A DNA stretch of 64,000 bases, taken from Durusdinium trenchii (Eukaryota; Sar; Dinophyceae; Suessiales; Symbiodiniaceae). Below are positions 42,295 to 56,000 of the stretch, in pieces. The position numbers and the translations under genes were made by a program. The stretch's first letter is position 1. Each line of letters begins with the position of its first letter. Under the pieces are notes generated by a model, which was not told the DNA's origin, did no database searches, and was given only the letters and a program-made list of their open reading frames with translations. The stretch is taken from assembly GCA_963970005.1 (NCBI GenBank), contig CAXAMN010021696.1:829907-893906 (forward strand). The letters are read 5' to 3'.

Positions 42295-42874
42295 GGCACG
42301 GAGGATTGGGCGATGCATTGGGGTTCTGAAGAGGAAATGGCCATGTAGGCCCAATGTAGGCCAGGTTCTCTTTGACCACTTCCAGGTGGTGAATGAAGTC
42401 CTCTTTGAAGTCCAGGACTCGGAGAGGACATGGTGTTGGATCATTTTGGATGGTTTTGGGGGGCCTGAACTTGATGAAGGCATCAGTTCCGAAGGTGCCC
42501 GGCGGACGCGAGGAGAAGCACTCTCAGAATAGACTGGAAGGTGTCCAAAGGAAGAAGAAGAAGAAGAAACGTTGAGAGGCAGTCCTTTTATCATGAAGCC
42601 AAGGTGCTTTGTGAGTTTTAAGGATCCATTCAGGAGGTATATCGGGATAGGATTACACCAAACCTACTATCGGACATACACCCGCCAATCCAATCAGACA
42701 TGGCTTGGGAAGAGTCCTTTCTGTTCAATGATGAGCATTTGTGGATACTTTCCCCACCTGACAACGATACTTCAAGAGTTTGAGTGCCAAGATGCTTCTG
42801 CCGTACGTGCTCTTCTGTATCTGGATCTTTGGTCCAATGGTTCAGCAGCGTCCTCTTGTTCCTAGCAAGGCCAG

Positions 42875-45092
42875 GAGTGCCCCGAACGAGTCGCGTCGCG
42901 TCCGAACGCTCCGACGCTCCGGACTCGTCCGGCAGGTCCGAGTGGCCACTTCGGTGCAGAAGCGCGGAAGCACTTCCTGCTGGAGGCGGGCTTCTTCGGG
43001 CTTCGACGGTCCAGAAGTGAACAAAGCAGGTTGGGGGCCAGGGCGGGTCGGATGATTGAAGCTCCGGACCTCTTCCTTCTTCTTTTTCTTCGTTCTTGGA
43101 AGGTGTTTTGGATGCAAGTGGGTGGTGTGTTATCGAAAAGGATGTAGAAAAAAACACATGTATATCTGGAACCCCAAACAACCAGAAATTAATGGATGTT
43201 TCTACAAACGACCATTTGCTATGTAAAGGACCTTCATTGCCATATTGGAACATCCAATTGTTTCTGGTTGATTGGGGTTCCAGGTAGATATATGTATATA
43301 GCTGCTCATGTGGCCTGGTATGCTTCGACGAGGACAAAAAAGGTATACCTGGAGCCACAGGGGGTGGCTGATGGAATGGGGTGAAGCAAAGGAGATTTGC
43401 CCCGAAATTTACAGGCTCCACCATGAAACGGAGCCTGACAGTGCTTTTTCGTAAGCCGGGGGCACTTCCCGGAGCGGAGCTGGCAGTTGCACTTCAAAAA
43501 GAGCCAAAGCCAGTCGGACCCCTCATGGACTCACCTGACACAAGTCGGATTATCATCAGGCCGGACGAAAGCCGGACGGAAGCGACTGAAGCCTCGAGGA
43601 TGGCATCACCTTCCTGAACCATGGTGCCTTTGGTGCCACGCTGAAAAGCTGCCTCGACAGCAAACGCCAATGGGCAGAATACATCGAGCGGCAACCCGTG
43701 CGCTTCTACGACCGAGACACGGTGGCACAGACCGGGCGGTGAAAAGGTCGCAGAAGAGAAGGTTTTGGAGTAGAAGGTTTGGGCAGTTTTGTTGATCCCT
43801 ATCCCTTGCAATTTCTATTCTTAAAGCATCTTGAAACTGTTTGGAAGGTCGGAAAGTCAATTGGAACCATGTAGTGGAGCTCTTTGGTTTCCTTTGATTC
43901 CGGATCGTTAAATTGGCTCGCTTGATTTGCGGATCCAAGACGATCTGGCTATGGCTGTGCCTCAAGAAATACCACCCTGCAACCCGCAGATTTGAGAGTA
44001 CTTTCCTTTTTTACCAGGGGGTTGGGAGGATACCTGTTTTTTCCATAGCCATTTGACCTGCAGTTTGGTAGCACACCATCAGCTTCTGGTCAGACCCATG
44101 TAGGATGTTTGGGCAGAATTTGGGTGTCCTCGCAATGTCCTGACTTGTTCTGTTGACCAAGCATCTACGACCAAAGGGGTCACCCATAGGGGGAACCCAC
44201 TGATGCATTGGACCCCCCTTGGATGGTTCTGGTATGAAGCACCTATATAGTTGTAAAACTCCACCAAAGCCTCTCGCATCCACATGCCGTTCTTAGCGCA
44301 AGATGTGGAAACCCCAAGCTCGCCAGATGCCCCGACCAGTTTCCCCACCCGGCCCAAGTTGGACGTTTCCGTTCCCCTCTCCCTCCGTGGTCTTCGGTTG
44401 GAACTGGCCGCGGCCGAGGAGAAGCTTTTCCCTGGCTGGTTCACGTCACTCGAGGCCTAGCCCAGGCGGAGAACGGGGTGGAGACCCTTCGTTTGGGGTT
44501 TGCGGACACATGGACAGCTTCAGCTTTAGTTCTTTTTCTTGGAAGATCCAAGAGACACGGTGGCACAGGGACGCACCCCCAACTTGAAAGCGCGAAAGCG
44601 AGACTTCGGCGGGTACGGAGGGACACTCCATTTGGGGGACTGATGAGCATGGCGGGTACGGTGATGTCACGGTGTTTCTCTCCAAAGGCCTTCCACGAAA
44701 AGAGGCCTCCCAGACTGGGATCATCGAGTCCCATGATCCGCCTTCGATGGCGATGACGGTGGTCCTTGTGATGGCCTTGAGCCTGAAGAGATTCCCACCA
44801 AATCTACAGGTCTTTTGGAAGATTTCCACCTCCAACAGAACCGGAAACCGATCCTTTTGCTTCAGGGTGCAAATGTTCATGAAGCACTGACCGCCTTCGA
44901 CTTCTTCCCGCGGAAAGTCGGACATCGTTCCTTCCTTTCCGATTTCTTCGGAGCGCAGCGCTTCGCCCGCGCAAAAGCCCGAGGTGTTGAAGACTCCGCC
45001 CGAGCAGCTCCTGCCTGTGCCCTCCGTGACCGTGGCCTGCAACGCGCTGCTGCGCAGCTGGCAGCGGCACCAGCGGCCCGATGCCACCCAGC
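42875..45092 (+). CDS. Aminotransferase exons 1-4 (N-terminal domain)
   Basis: 42875-42985 ends with FGAEARKHFLLE before a GC donor. 43599-43721 opens DGITFLNHGAFGATLKS and continues to ERQPVRFYDRD, the hallmark N-terminal motif of the isopenicillin-N-epimerase group (FLNHGSFG, QPVRF). 44419-44454 encodes EKLFPGWFTSLE. 44984-45092 encodes PEQLLPVPSVTVACNALLRS, the counterpart of the family's VPNAT-NAVLRS segment that holds the PLP phosphate loop; here the usual Asn-Ala-Thr reads Ser-Val-Thr. Numbering starts with the first exon I can recognise; earlier exons may exist. The spacing from YDR to the phosphate loop matches the family only with these exon ends. Confidence 0.8.
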
Positions 45093-48000
45093 GCCGCTCG
45101 GAGGACCGAACCAAAGCGACGAGGGCGAAGCGGCGGTGTGCGAGGACGGAGACCTGAGCGTCGACCTCCTGTGGAGTGGATGGTGGACTTGGAGTGAGTG
45201 ACTTGGGGCCCATTCATGTGAGTGACATTGGGATGGATGCAGTCCATCGCAGATGAAGGACTGCTCACTTGGACGAACTTGTTGGGAGGGTTTTTCGGAG
45301 GCGAGAGGCAGCTTTCTTGGGCAGCGAACTGGTCATTGGCTTCTCTTGGAAAGAACCCTCACAAATTCTTAAGTAAAGATACATGGAATTATCCCGGCAA
45401 GAGACCCCAAACAGTGTGTGTGAGAGGTCTAGAGGTGCAGCAGCAGAAAGTCTAGAGATCAAGACGCATTGGGGTCCAGAGAGGTGATGGTGGTGATAAA
45501 AGTGGAGATCGTGGTGATGGCGGTGGTGAGTGAGTGAGTGAGTGAGTGAGGGAGTGAGGGAGTGAGGGAGTGAGGGGGTGAGTGTGAGAGTGTGAGAGTG
45601 TGAGTGTGAGTGAGAGTGAGTTAGAGTGAGTTTGAGCATGAGCGTGAGCGTCGCGTGTGTGTGAGCGTGAGTGAGATGAGAAGGCTGGCGCGGCACTTTG
45701 TGTACCTCGAAGTGCAGAATGATTTCGTGGCAGGCGCAGCACTTTGTGACCCTCAGAGTGCAGATTTTGAGGCAGGTGCAGGACTTTGTGCTCTCAGATG
45801 CTCACTCTCACAGCTCACTCTCACATATCTGCACTTCGAGGTTCACAATGTGTTGTGCATATCTGCACTTCGAGGTTCACAAAGTGTTGTGCATGCCACG
45901 AAATCCGCACTTCGAGGTTCACAAAGTGCAGTTCCTGCCACGAAATCTGCACTTCGAGGTTCACAAAGTGCTGTGCCTGCCACGGAATCTGCACTTCAAG
46001 GTTCACAAAGTGCTGTGCCTGCCACGAAATCTACACTTCAAGGTTCACAAAGTGCTGTGCCTGCCATGAAATCTGCACTTCAAGGTTCACATGCGACAGT
46101 CCTGATAAGGCGTTTTGCCGCAAGAGTGCTTCCAACGACAACATCAAGGTACCAAAACGCAGCTTTCGCATGAGACTTCCCCCGATTTCTGAAAACATTT
46201 GAAAACGACCCACGAAATCTGCATTTCGAAGTAAAACCGCTTCGATCCCTTGCGCGTGTCACGACAAGTGACCACCATGCCCAAAACTGCGCACGGCACC
46301 ACAACGAGAGCGCAGTCGCGACAAGCGCCCGCCGCGCCCACGCAGATTCTGCGAGCTTGCACAGTCGAAATGCTGCTGGGTGGGCCAGGAATCCCAACAG
46401 CTGATGAGTCTTTCGCATGTGCAGGTGCTGCTGATTGCATGGGGGTGGGGAAAAGAACAAGAACAGCTCAGCTTTTGGAATCAGGCCAAGGAAAGGACCC
46501 TGAAGGATCAAAGACAAAATCTCAGCCATCCAAAGCCTGGCAGATTTGTCCTTATATGCGGGTATCCTGAAGCAAGCAAAATAGACAACATGTCGTTGTC
46601 GTTTTCATCCACTTCGGCCCAGCTTTGTATCCGCAACAGATCTCAATCCTTCTAACAACGCAAGGCAAACCAACTCCACAGAAATAATGGCCTCCAACCG
46701 CAGAGCGATGGCCTCCACCCTACTAGCGACGGCCTCTAACCTACCAGCGATAGCCTTCTAAACCTTGTTGCGAACTCATCCCCCAAACAGTGTGGACACA
46801 CTAGGGGTTCTTATGGCAATAGTTAAGCACCGGTGTCTAATCGAGGTGTCGCACCGATGTGTGCGGCTAATTCGCTGCTATTTGCAGTGCATTCATGCCT
46901 CCCGATAGCCACCTGACCCCGTGGAACTGACCAAACCAAGTAGGATTCCCATCATTCTAGCCTAGGCTTCCTGGCCCACCATTGATTCTATAGCTGAAAA
47001 GTTTCGTGGCCCACCATTGTTCTACCAAGGGCTTTACACCTTCAAAACCTCGTCCAATCACACTTTTCAACGGTCCCTTCCAATGGTTCAAGTCCTGTAC
47101 AGAAAATCCTCAACTTGCCAGCAAGAAATACGCAGCTCCCGGTGCCTTGCACCGTGGGTCGTCCTGAGGCGTGGCCATGATGTCGGTGACCTACGGCTCG
47201 ACGAAGAAGCTGGTCCGGAAGCTGGCCGAAGAGTCGGGCTTCCAGGCGAGGCGGCGAGGATCAAGAGGGATAAATAAAACTGCAAGAGACAGGAATATAT
47301 GAACTGTAGATATGTATATATATATATATGTGGTGATATATGGTATTTATATATATACATATATTACATGTAGTGATATTGATTAGTTATATAGTTAGTG
47401 ATATATATATTTACATATATACATAATATGTATAAATGGATAGTCAAAAAAAAAGGTAGGGGCGCTTTCTACTAGGCCAATTTGCACAAAAAACTGTGGA
47501 CTATGTCTGCACTGTACAAGATCAAACGCTTCTGTTTTCGTGTGTTGGGGGTACTTTTTTTTCTTTTTCCGGCGATCGAGGGGGTTGAGGACCTTCAAGC
47601 GGTCGATCTTTTGGTCCGTGTCATGTGTCGTAACCGACCCGGGGTTGGTTGGAATCAAAGTGCTGTTGCAAGCAGTTGCTGACTCACGCGGTGGGTGGCT
47701 TCACCTTAAACGCATGTGAGTTGGACCCCAGGCAGTTGCACTGTCAGTGGTTTTGACCGACTTTTGTTTCGGCCATGGAGCTGGACGTCTTACCCTGCCA
47801 GCACCGCAGAGAGATAGGCGCAACAAACCCCAGCAATTTTACGCTTTCCATTTCATTCTCTACCAAACGCATGGTATGAAGTGTTAACAGTTCTTTGTTT
47901 GCTATGAACATCGTGGGTTTGAGAGGTTACTATATGCATGGCCCTCAGTGAGACTTTGGGGCACTTTGAGTGTTTCTAGACATTCATGTGGTCCCCATGT

Positions 48001-51000
48001 ATTTAAACATCACATATATATATATGTAGATATAGTATCTAGTATCTAGTATATAGTATCTAGTATCTAGTATATAGTATATAGTATATAGTACATATCG
48101 TGAAACAACTTGGAAATCTTCATGGTTTCTTGATGTCCCCAACGAGTCCTCTGGTGGCCTCGGCTTGGCCCCAGCGCGTTTCTGCTTTTCGCCAGAGGTC
48201 GATGAAGCTCCATTGACGTTCCCGCTCACGGATGAAGTGCTTCGGCAGCAGCGCTTCGGCAGTTCCTGCGAGAGAAAGAGGAGCAGCAGGTTCGCCTAGC
48301 AAGAGAGGTTGAGAGGTACATATGGGATGCGCGACAAAGGGCTGTTCAACCTCTCTTGGTACCCTTGGGAACCGCTTGGGAACCGCTTGGGATTGTTTCG
48401 ATCTGATCGGCGATTGGGCCATTGGTGATGGTCTGAAGACCTCACAGTCACCATATGGATTCACTCGGGATGCACCGAGGTGTTTACAGAGGGGTGCACC
48501 TTTCAACTCAATGATTGATTCATTAAGGTAATTCTAGAGTCAGTGGTGCCGATAGAACAGGGCTGCTCAATCTCGTTCATGCTATTCAACCAGCACCACG
48601 TTCCGCTTTTGTTGTTGGATGTCAGGTACGTAGGACTTCAGGGGTTTCCATTTTTTTCACTCGAACTCCAAGGTGCTATTCAGAATCAACGGGTTCTTCT
48701 ACATGGGCCCATGTTCGTCGTCCGCGGTGAGGCAGAAATCCTGGAGTCTTTGGACTCTGTGCTGAAGCCGAACACCACGCTGGTGATTCTAGACCTGATT
48801 CCATCGAATGCGCCCTTCGTGCCACGGCTCCAGCCATCATCCCCCCATGGCAGACCCGTGGCACAAACCGGGTCTTTTGGGGTTTTTCAACCCCGCTTTC
48901 GATATTTTTCACAAAAGAACACCCAGTTTCAGCAGTTTTCAGTTCCTTAAAACGTCCAGTTCGACAGAATTTGGCACCACCGAAGTAAAGGACATTCCAT
49001 TTCAGGCCACCGAAAGACAATGGTTTTAAATGGTCTTTTGCCAAGGGAGATCATCCAAACTCAGCCGAAGCTGTCCTGTCATGTCCTGTCATGTATTCAG
49101 TCCGGTTCAGCTGGTGTGTCCGGAAGCGTGACGTTGAGACGTGAAATCCCATGTCGAACGTAGACTCAGCCGATGAGTTCAACCCCCCCCAAAAAAAACC
49201 GAAGAGCTTGGTCCAATAACAGAAGGGCATCCGCGATGGGGTGGGTTGATGTAGCTCAAGAGTCTACATGGGGTGCGGCCTCTTTTTTCGAGAGCTTCGG
49301 TGGGTCGAAAACACGCGAATTCTGGGACTTGATGCATCGGACGGCCACAGGTGGTGGAACACATGTCCAAACCTGGCATAGGTGGGCCTGACAGAGGCCG
49401 CGTGTTTGGAGGGATTTGACAGCGACCATGGAGTGATTGGACAGCGACAATGATCACATTGGAAGAAAAGACATCCAGAACCATGACATACCACGACTCC
49501 AGCTTACTAAAAACCCACCAAAAAAACAACATGTCCGAAACTCTGGCCATTTGGTCGCATGGACAAAGGGTGGTGTGGGGCGACACCTGATACTGATGGG
49601 CGATGCCGGAAGACTCCCTGTGCAGTGGAAGTGGAACATAGACCCCCTGGAAGAGCAGTTGTTTTTCTAACCAATGTGGTTCCTGCGATCCCTTTCCCTC
49701 GGAGGCCTCCTTCTTTCCTCGCAAGATCCCATCTTCTCAGGTCCTACCCCCGGAGGCCATCGAGCTCTGCCGTAGCAAGGTGAACGGGGGTGGGGGCGGA
49801 ATGAGAGGGGAAAGTAGGGGAGGAAACGGAAACAGATCCGGTTGAGGGAAACGCACACATATTCCCCAAAATCGTTGGTTCAAACCTCTGAAACTACACA
49901 CACCCTCACACTCTCTCTCTCTCTATACAGAGAGAGTGCTAGTAGGTGAGAGGATCTTCCGTAACTGACCTTGAAAAACGACGGGTGCAACAACGGCCAC
50001 CCTTCTGAAGCTGATCTCCCCAAGAGGGTCAGAAGTTCCCCAAGAGGGTCTGAGTCCTCGGATCTGCAGCTTGCGGATCGCTGTGGCTCTTGTCGTTTCA
50101 AAGCTTTATTTTGTAGACTCTTGATAAGCCCCCCTGTGACAGAAGAGGTTCTACAATCCAATTGGGTGGGTGTCCGTGTTCTTTCTCACAGACTATCTCC
50201 ACCAACACCCGTATGTGTGGATGCGCACCTGCCTGCAAGTGAGTGCATCCAATTGGGTGAGTTTAATGAATCAGTCTACATCACGGGAAGCAACCCCTCA
50301 AGTGCGCTTCCCAGCGGTTTTTGGCCACAGGGACTGATGGAGTGGGGCGGATGTTATGCAGACTGCACTCAGACCATCCGGCCACTGGCCCTGGGATAGG
50401 CGCATCTAGAAGCAATGGCCACCAACCTAGAAGCAGTGGCCTCCAACCTACTAGAGATGGCCTCTAGAAGCAGTTGCCTCCAACTCCAACCTATTTGTTT
50501 TTCATTTTTTTCAATTTTCGATCACAGCAGCTGTTGGTTTCCGTTTGCCGGATCATGTCAGCCAACGTGAAGGTTGACGCTTTCTTTTTCGGGGCACACT
50601 GACAGACAATTTTTCAGGATCGCTCTATATTTCTGCATGTTCACAACACAATGCATCCACGGCAGTTCATACCCGGAGTTTACTTCGTCAGTGGGCACCA
50701 GCTCTGATGAACGAGCAAGAGTCCATGTTGAACCAGCTTCGGCGCCAGCGACTCTTTGGCGCGCTCGTTGTGACAGTTCTTCAGACCAAGACCCGACGCA
50801 GACCTGACAAACACAGACAGGTCTCGGTGGTGGGTGAACTTGTAAAGCTGGGTGCTGGTACCATCGAGTGAATCCTGACGCATCGTCGATATCCACGTTC
50901 GATAGACTGGAGGTTTGATTCACTTGGCGAAAGAGAACGTTCCTTCTCACGAAGATCCTCACATCCACGTTCAGAGACTGGACTCGCCCTCTCCGCGTGG

Positions 51001-53033
51001 GAGGCGCCTGATGCCTTCCTTCTGCTCGATGCAGCCCACGGGCTGTTGGGCCGCTCGGCGCGGTTGGGCACTCCGCAGAGGGTGTGGCGGCACGGAGGTC
51101 CCGAGACGTCTTGGGTTCAATGATTCATGTTCGTTCATGATCCTTTAAACCTTCAGAAAGGTGGGGTGTTCAGCTAGTGGCTGTGCACCTGGCACCTGTA
51201 CTGGACTCTCTATATACTGTCAGCTCTTGGCTTTTTGGTGGGGGAAGTGAGAGGGGGGATGGCATCTGGTGGTTTGAGACGGAGATTGTGAGCACAAGAT
51301 TGGAGGATTGAACCGAAGTGGGAGCTGGTCGACACCCGTTGAAGACCCAAAAGTGGGTTTGACCGTGCTCGGAAAGCTGAAGACCGCACCCAGAAGTGTT
51401 AGTGTTGTCTTCGTCAAAGACCAAGTGGGAGGGAATCATGCCAAAAACTCCAATCCCCTGAACCTTCCTATAAGAATATCATAGATAACATATGGTCATT
51501 AAACACGCCTGCTCGAACCTTCCTCGACCGTTTATTCTTTCTTCCGCTGCTCGAACCACTTCCGCCAGCTGCTACCAGGCTGGCCCCTGAAGCTCTCCGG
51601 CCCACGGCGCGAGTATCCCGTGGATGCCGTCATGACGAACTGCCGCTGTGGGCGCATGGAGGGTCGGGCTCAGGGGGTGGCCGGAGCCCAGTGGCACATG
51701 AAGAACAGCAAAAGGCTTAATGAAATCAGATGAAATAAGTAGACATACCCTTCCTCCAACAAGCATGGAAGTGGACAACCCCCAGTTTGTAGAGGAAATG
51801 GGCTGTCCAGGGGCCATGTTGCACTTCCATGAGTGTTTCAGGGAGTGTATAGCAATTAGTCCTATAGAAATAGAGGTAGCAATTCATATTGTCCTTTGTC
51901 TTGAAACCATCGAACTAGTTTGGTGACCATCCATGTCATGGGGTGGCTTGGATGGGGGCCGAGCACCATCCATGTTGGAAAAGGGCTTCGTCCTTCTTCA
52001 AAGTGACCGAACTGAGATGAAGTCACCCCTTCCAGGCCCTGCTTCGGCCGATCACCCGTTCAGGTCAGCCGGTCACCCGAACCTTGTTTCAGGCCTGTCA
52101 AAGGTCATGTTGGCCGAAGCTGAAGAAGCTGGCGCTCCAGGAGTGGAGGATGGTTTTGGGTTCTCCACGTGGAATCCGGTCGCGTCGCGCGGTCGCGCGC
52201 TGGATCGGATCTGAATTCGCCCCGGGAGATGTTTCTGGCAGCTCAACTTCGACCGGCCCAAAAGGCCCCAAGCTGTTTTGGTGCAAGCTGTTGGCTGCCG
52301 AACACCGAGGCCACAAGTGGTTTTGTGGCGCCAAGGGCACCGCGCTGCTGCACGTCTCAGAGCCACTGCAGGACGCTTTCAGAAGCCATTTGTTTGTCAA
52401 AGTTATCATTTTTCTTTCTCCATTGGTCCCTTTCCCCTTCCTCCGCTTCCTTCCTTTCTTTGCATCATGGATGGCTTCAGACAGGAGTGGTTGGAGCCCT
52501 TAGTGATCTCGCACGGCTACGGGCCGCTCGGCACCGTGCCAACGGGTCACTCGGCTCGTTCGCTCGGCAGGCACAGATTCATCGGACTCGGCACGCCCAA
52601 AGAAACCGATGGGTCATCCTCAAGTGAGCCGGACCCGCAAAAAAACCTGTTCATATTCACTCAGTGCCGTGTCATATCGTGAGTCTACCTCAAGTAGAGG
52701 TCGAGGAGTCGAGGCCGCCGGCATTGGCAAATCTCCGACGCCCGACTGAATTGAATTTTGGGTAGGTGGTAGGTGGTGGACCTGTGAAGTTGGGTGATAT
52801 CGCAAGGGGTTTTGTTTGTTTTCTTTCAGGACCCTTGGATCCTCAGACCTGGCAGTGAGGCTGGTATACCTGGAACATCCGTTCCTGTGCAACTTTGATG
52901 CCTTTTGGGGTTGCAAGATCCACATATGTCCATTGATGTCCGGAACGCATGTCCATGTCCAGAACGTGTGAACCTTTTTTTTCTGCCATGTTCGATTTTG
53001 GCGTTTGGAGGAGGTCTTGGTGTTGTGAGCGAC

Positions 53034-53070
<37 letters not shown>

Positions 53071-56000
53071 AAGAAAGAAAAGAAAAGAAAAAAGAAAAAG
53101 AACAGAAAAGAAAAGAACAGAAAAGAAAAGAAAAGGAAAGGACAGGAAAGGAACGGAAAGAAAAACAGAAAGTAAGTAAGCCGCAGGCTTTATAAATATG
53201 GCGAGGCTCAGGAGATGTGATTCTACCTAGCCAGCGCTGGGACCAACAGGAACGTTCACGTCGGCACGTCCACATCGTTCCTTTCCAGTTCTCTCGGGGA
53301 CGACGAAAGGCACTGGACCGGAGAGCTCGGGGTAGACCGGTTCAAGTCACCGGTGGAGATCGGTCTGTTTGAGTGGTCAGAACCACCTAACCAGCTCGGC
53401 ACTTGTGCTGCTCACGAAGCCAAGCCTGGCAGGGGGCGTTTTTTTGGACCAGACGCCCCTATGATCGTTCAAGCAACCCACTTTCATGAAGATGTTGTTC
53501 AACCAACGACTGTCAAGTGCAACAATTTTTCAACCCCAATCATCACGGACCATGTATGACCATGTGTGATTGTGGTGGTGGTTTGCTTCTCCGTGGCAGT
53601 TCTGCACCGAACTCAGCGTTTCCGGAGTTCATGCCTTCGTGGCAACTGCGCCGCCGTAGTTGGAGCTACCACTGTACTATACCACATACTACCACTATAC
53701 CACACAGAACCACCACACCCGCCACACCCGCCTCACTCGTTGGATCGGACAGTCTGGATCTACGTGCACGTCCACGCGCTTGTCAGGTCTGACCTGCCGA
53801 GCGGCTTCTACTGGCCCGGCCTGGCCGACTGGAGCTCCTTCCTGGCGCTGGACGAAGCGATGGCCTTCTGGGACCTGGCCACACGCCAACACACCGCGCG
53901 CGCGGGGGCGGGGGGGGCGGGGCGCGCGGGGGGGGGAAGGTGTTTGGAGCGATGAAGATCCACTGGCTCACCTTGGAGGGGGGTGAGGTCTTGGGCTTGA
54001 GGTGTCGGATCGGATTGAGGGATTCGCGAATCCCGGTTTGGGGCGGATTGAGGTCACCAGAGGATCCTCATTCTTCATCATTCTTCTCATTTCCACGACA
54101 GAATGGGTGCCCACAAGGCCACTACAAAACAGAGGGATACCACAGGTTTCATCTACAGGTTTGCGGTGGTGCCGAAAGGTGACCGGCACCTGTGATACCT
54201 GTGGACCTTCCAACCTACTAGCGACCCAAAAAGGGATCTCCTTTACAGAGCCAGTCACAAAAGAGCCAGGCAAAATATCGTCCAAATAGACTGTGCCGTG
54301 TGCCGCGCACAACGACCCAATGGAGTCGCTTTCGCAAGCGGAGTCGATTTCGAGAGGCTCTCACCCTCTCCCCTCACCATCCCCCCTCCTCCTTCCTCTC
54401 ATTCCTCTCTCTCTCTCTCTACTTCGTCTACTTCATCATCTTCTGTTTGGTTCGTCGTTGTGAGGTTGGCTTGGATGCTGCCAGGACCTACTGCAACTAC
54501 ATGGTCAGAGATGCAGTGCCTTGCTTTGAGGATCAGTCGTGCCCAGCTGGAAACCCGGAGGGAATGGATGAATGGATGAATCGACAGACTAGACAGGGCC
54601 CCGGTCGACTGCCAAGGACTGCCAAGGACTGCGGACCCGGTCGACTACCATCATCAGGGCAAGCCACCATCAGTCCCACCGCCTTCCACCCTTCGTCTCC
54701 ATCGTTGCACTCCGCCGTTCTTTTCGCGCACCGAGGCCATGCTGCTGGCCGACGCTTGGGGCACCGACCTGGGGCTTCCGGACCGGGTGAAGGGACGAAG
54801 CCGGGACGAAGCCGAGGGCGGAGCTCGGGACGGCCCCCATCTTCGTCGGCCTCCGGTGCCGCGACCTGCGCTACGCACCGGAGGAGGAGGTGCTGAGCAC
54901 CATGGCGCTGGTACGCTTGCCCGACTTCGCCGCACAGACGGGTGAGCGTCTGGCTAGCAGAAGCGTCGTTGATCTGGGGACCTTTGTTTCATCACGATCT
55001 GAGCCGTTAGCTAGTGTGGTTCACATATTTGTTTTGTATCCCACACCTCATGGGGTATTGATTTGCCACTTCCATATATCTTGTTTGTGGTCTTCAAAGC
55101 GCAAAGATTGCAGCAGCTTTTCTATAGGCCCTTGGTGATGGCAGAGGTTCCTTTTGAAGGGGAAACATGTCAAGTCTTAGGATCACGAATCAATGCAAAC
55201 ATTGAATAAGGCTTACGGAGTTTCGATGGCATTCGGGATCTTAAGTCCAGTCACTAGAGTAGGATCCTGCTGCCACACATCTTTTTTCTGTTCGTCTGAC
55301 GTGGACTCTGCAACTTGAGAATGGATTTCTGAGAAAGAGACCCGTTTCCATGTCCACCACATGCGGTTTCAAGCAGAAAGCACCTCTGCTCGATTACTAA
55401 ACCTTTGGTCCCACCTACACTGGTTGAAATTATCATGGTTACGGTTACGTGGAGTTCACCACCTGTTTAGTATTCGGAAAATGGTCCTCCTTCCAGGGCC
55501 GTGTTGCACGTAACCATGCAGGCTCTCCCCAGGCCGTGTAGGTAGTCAAAGATCAAACTGCCAGGGCCCCTGTCTCTGAGGAACAGGACGTTCTCCAATG
55601 TCGCTAAGGCAGACCTATGAGGAGGCAGAAGCGGTTCAGAATGCGCTCTACACGCGCAATATCGAAGTCCCAGTGAAAGCCCTTTCTGGGAAGCTCTATG
55701 TGCGACGCTTGTTTTGCATGGAGTGAATCATGGCGCGGGTGAGTCTGCTTGTTTTAGTTGGGGCTTACTCTCCCCAAGAACACGCTACTTCAAGCTATTC
55801 TTCTTCGGTCATACTCGGGACATAGACACAAGCTGCAAGGCACGCCTTGCAGACCGGTGGTCCAAGCCCACCGGTGAGACGGTTACAGTGCGACATGTTT
55901 CACTTCGCTGCCGGGGGAGGAAACGGAAGAAAGATGGACTTGGTGTGCAGCACTTGGCTGTCAGGACCTTGTCCGCCAGTCAGAGGCCTTTGGAAGGGGA

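Noticed and set aside
44446..45213. 255-codon minus-strand ORF
   Set aside because: It overlaps two plus-strand aminotransferase exons that are supported by family motifs, phase and splice sites.
45690..46095. CRISPR-like array
   Set aside because: Repeats are contiguous with no spacers and vary in sequence; the context is a eukaryotic intron.
45655..46213. Several overlapping ORFs of 60-172 codons with 14-residue repeats
   Set aside because: All arise from the 42-bp tandem unit, open in many frames on both strands; none has non-repetitive conserved sequence.
52905..53195. Glu/Lys-Arg-rich ORFs
   Set aside because: Translation of the GA/GAAAA microsatellite.
54815..54883. Extended version of the aminotransferase exon beginning at 54817
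   Set aside because: It needs a 43-bp intron and adds about 20 residues absent from the family; a GT donor at 54787 with the acceptor at 54883 fits phase and length.
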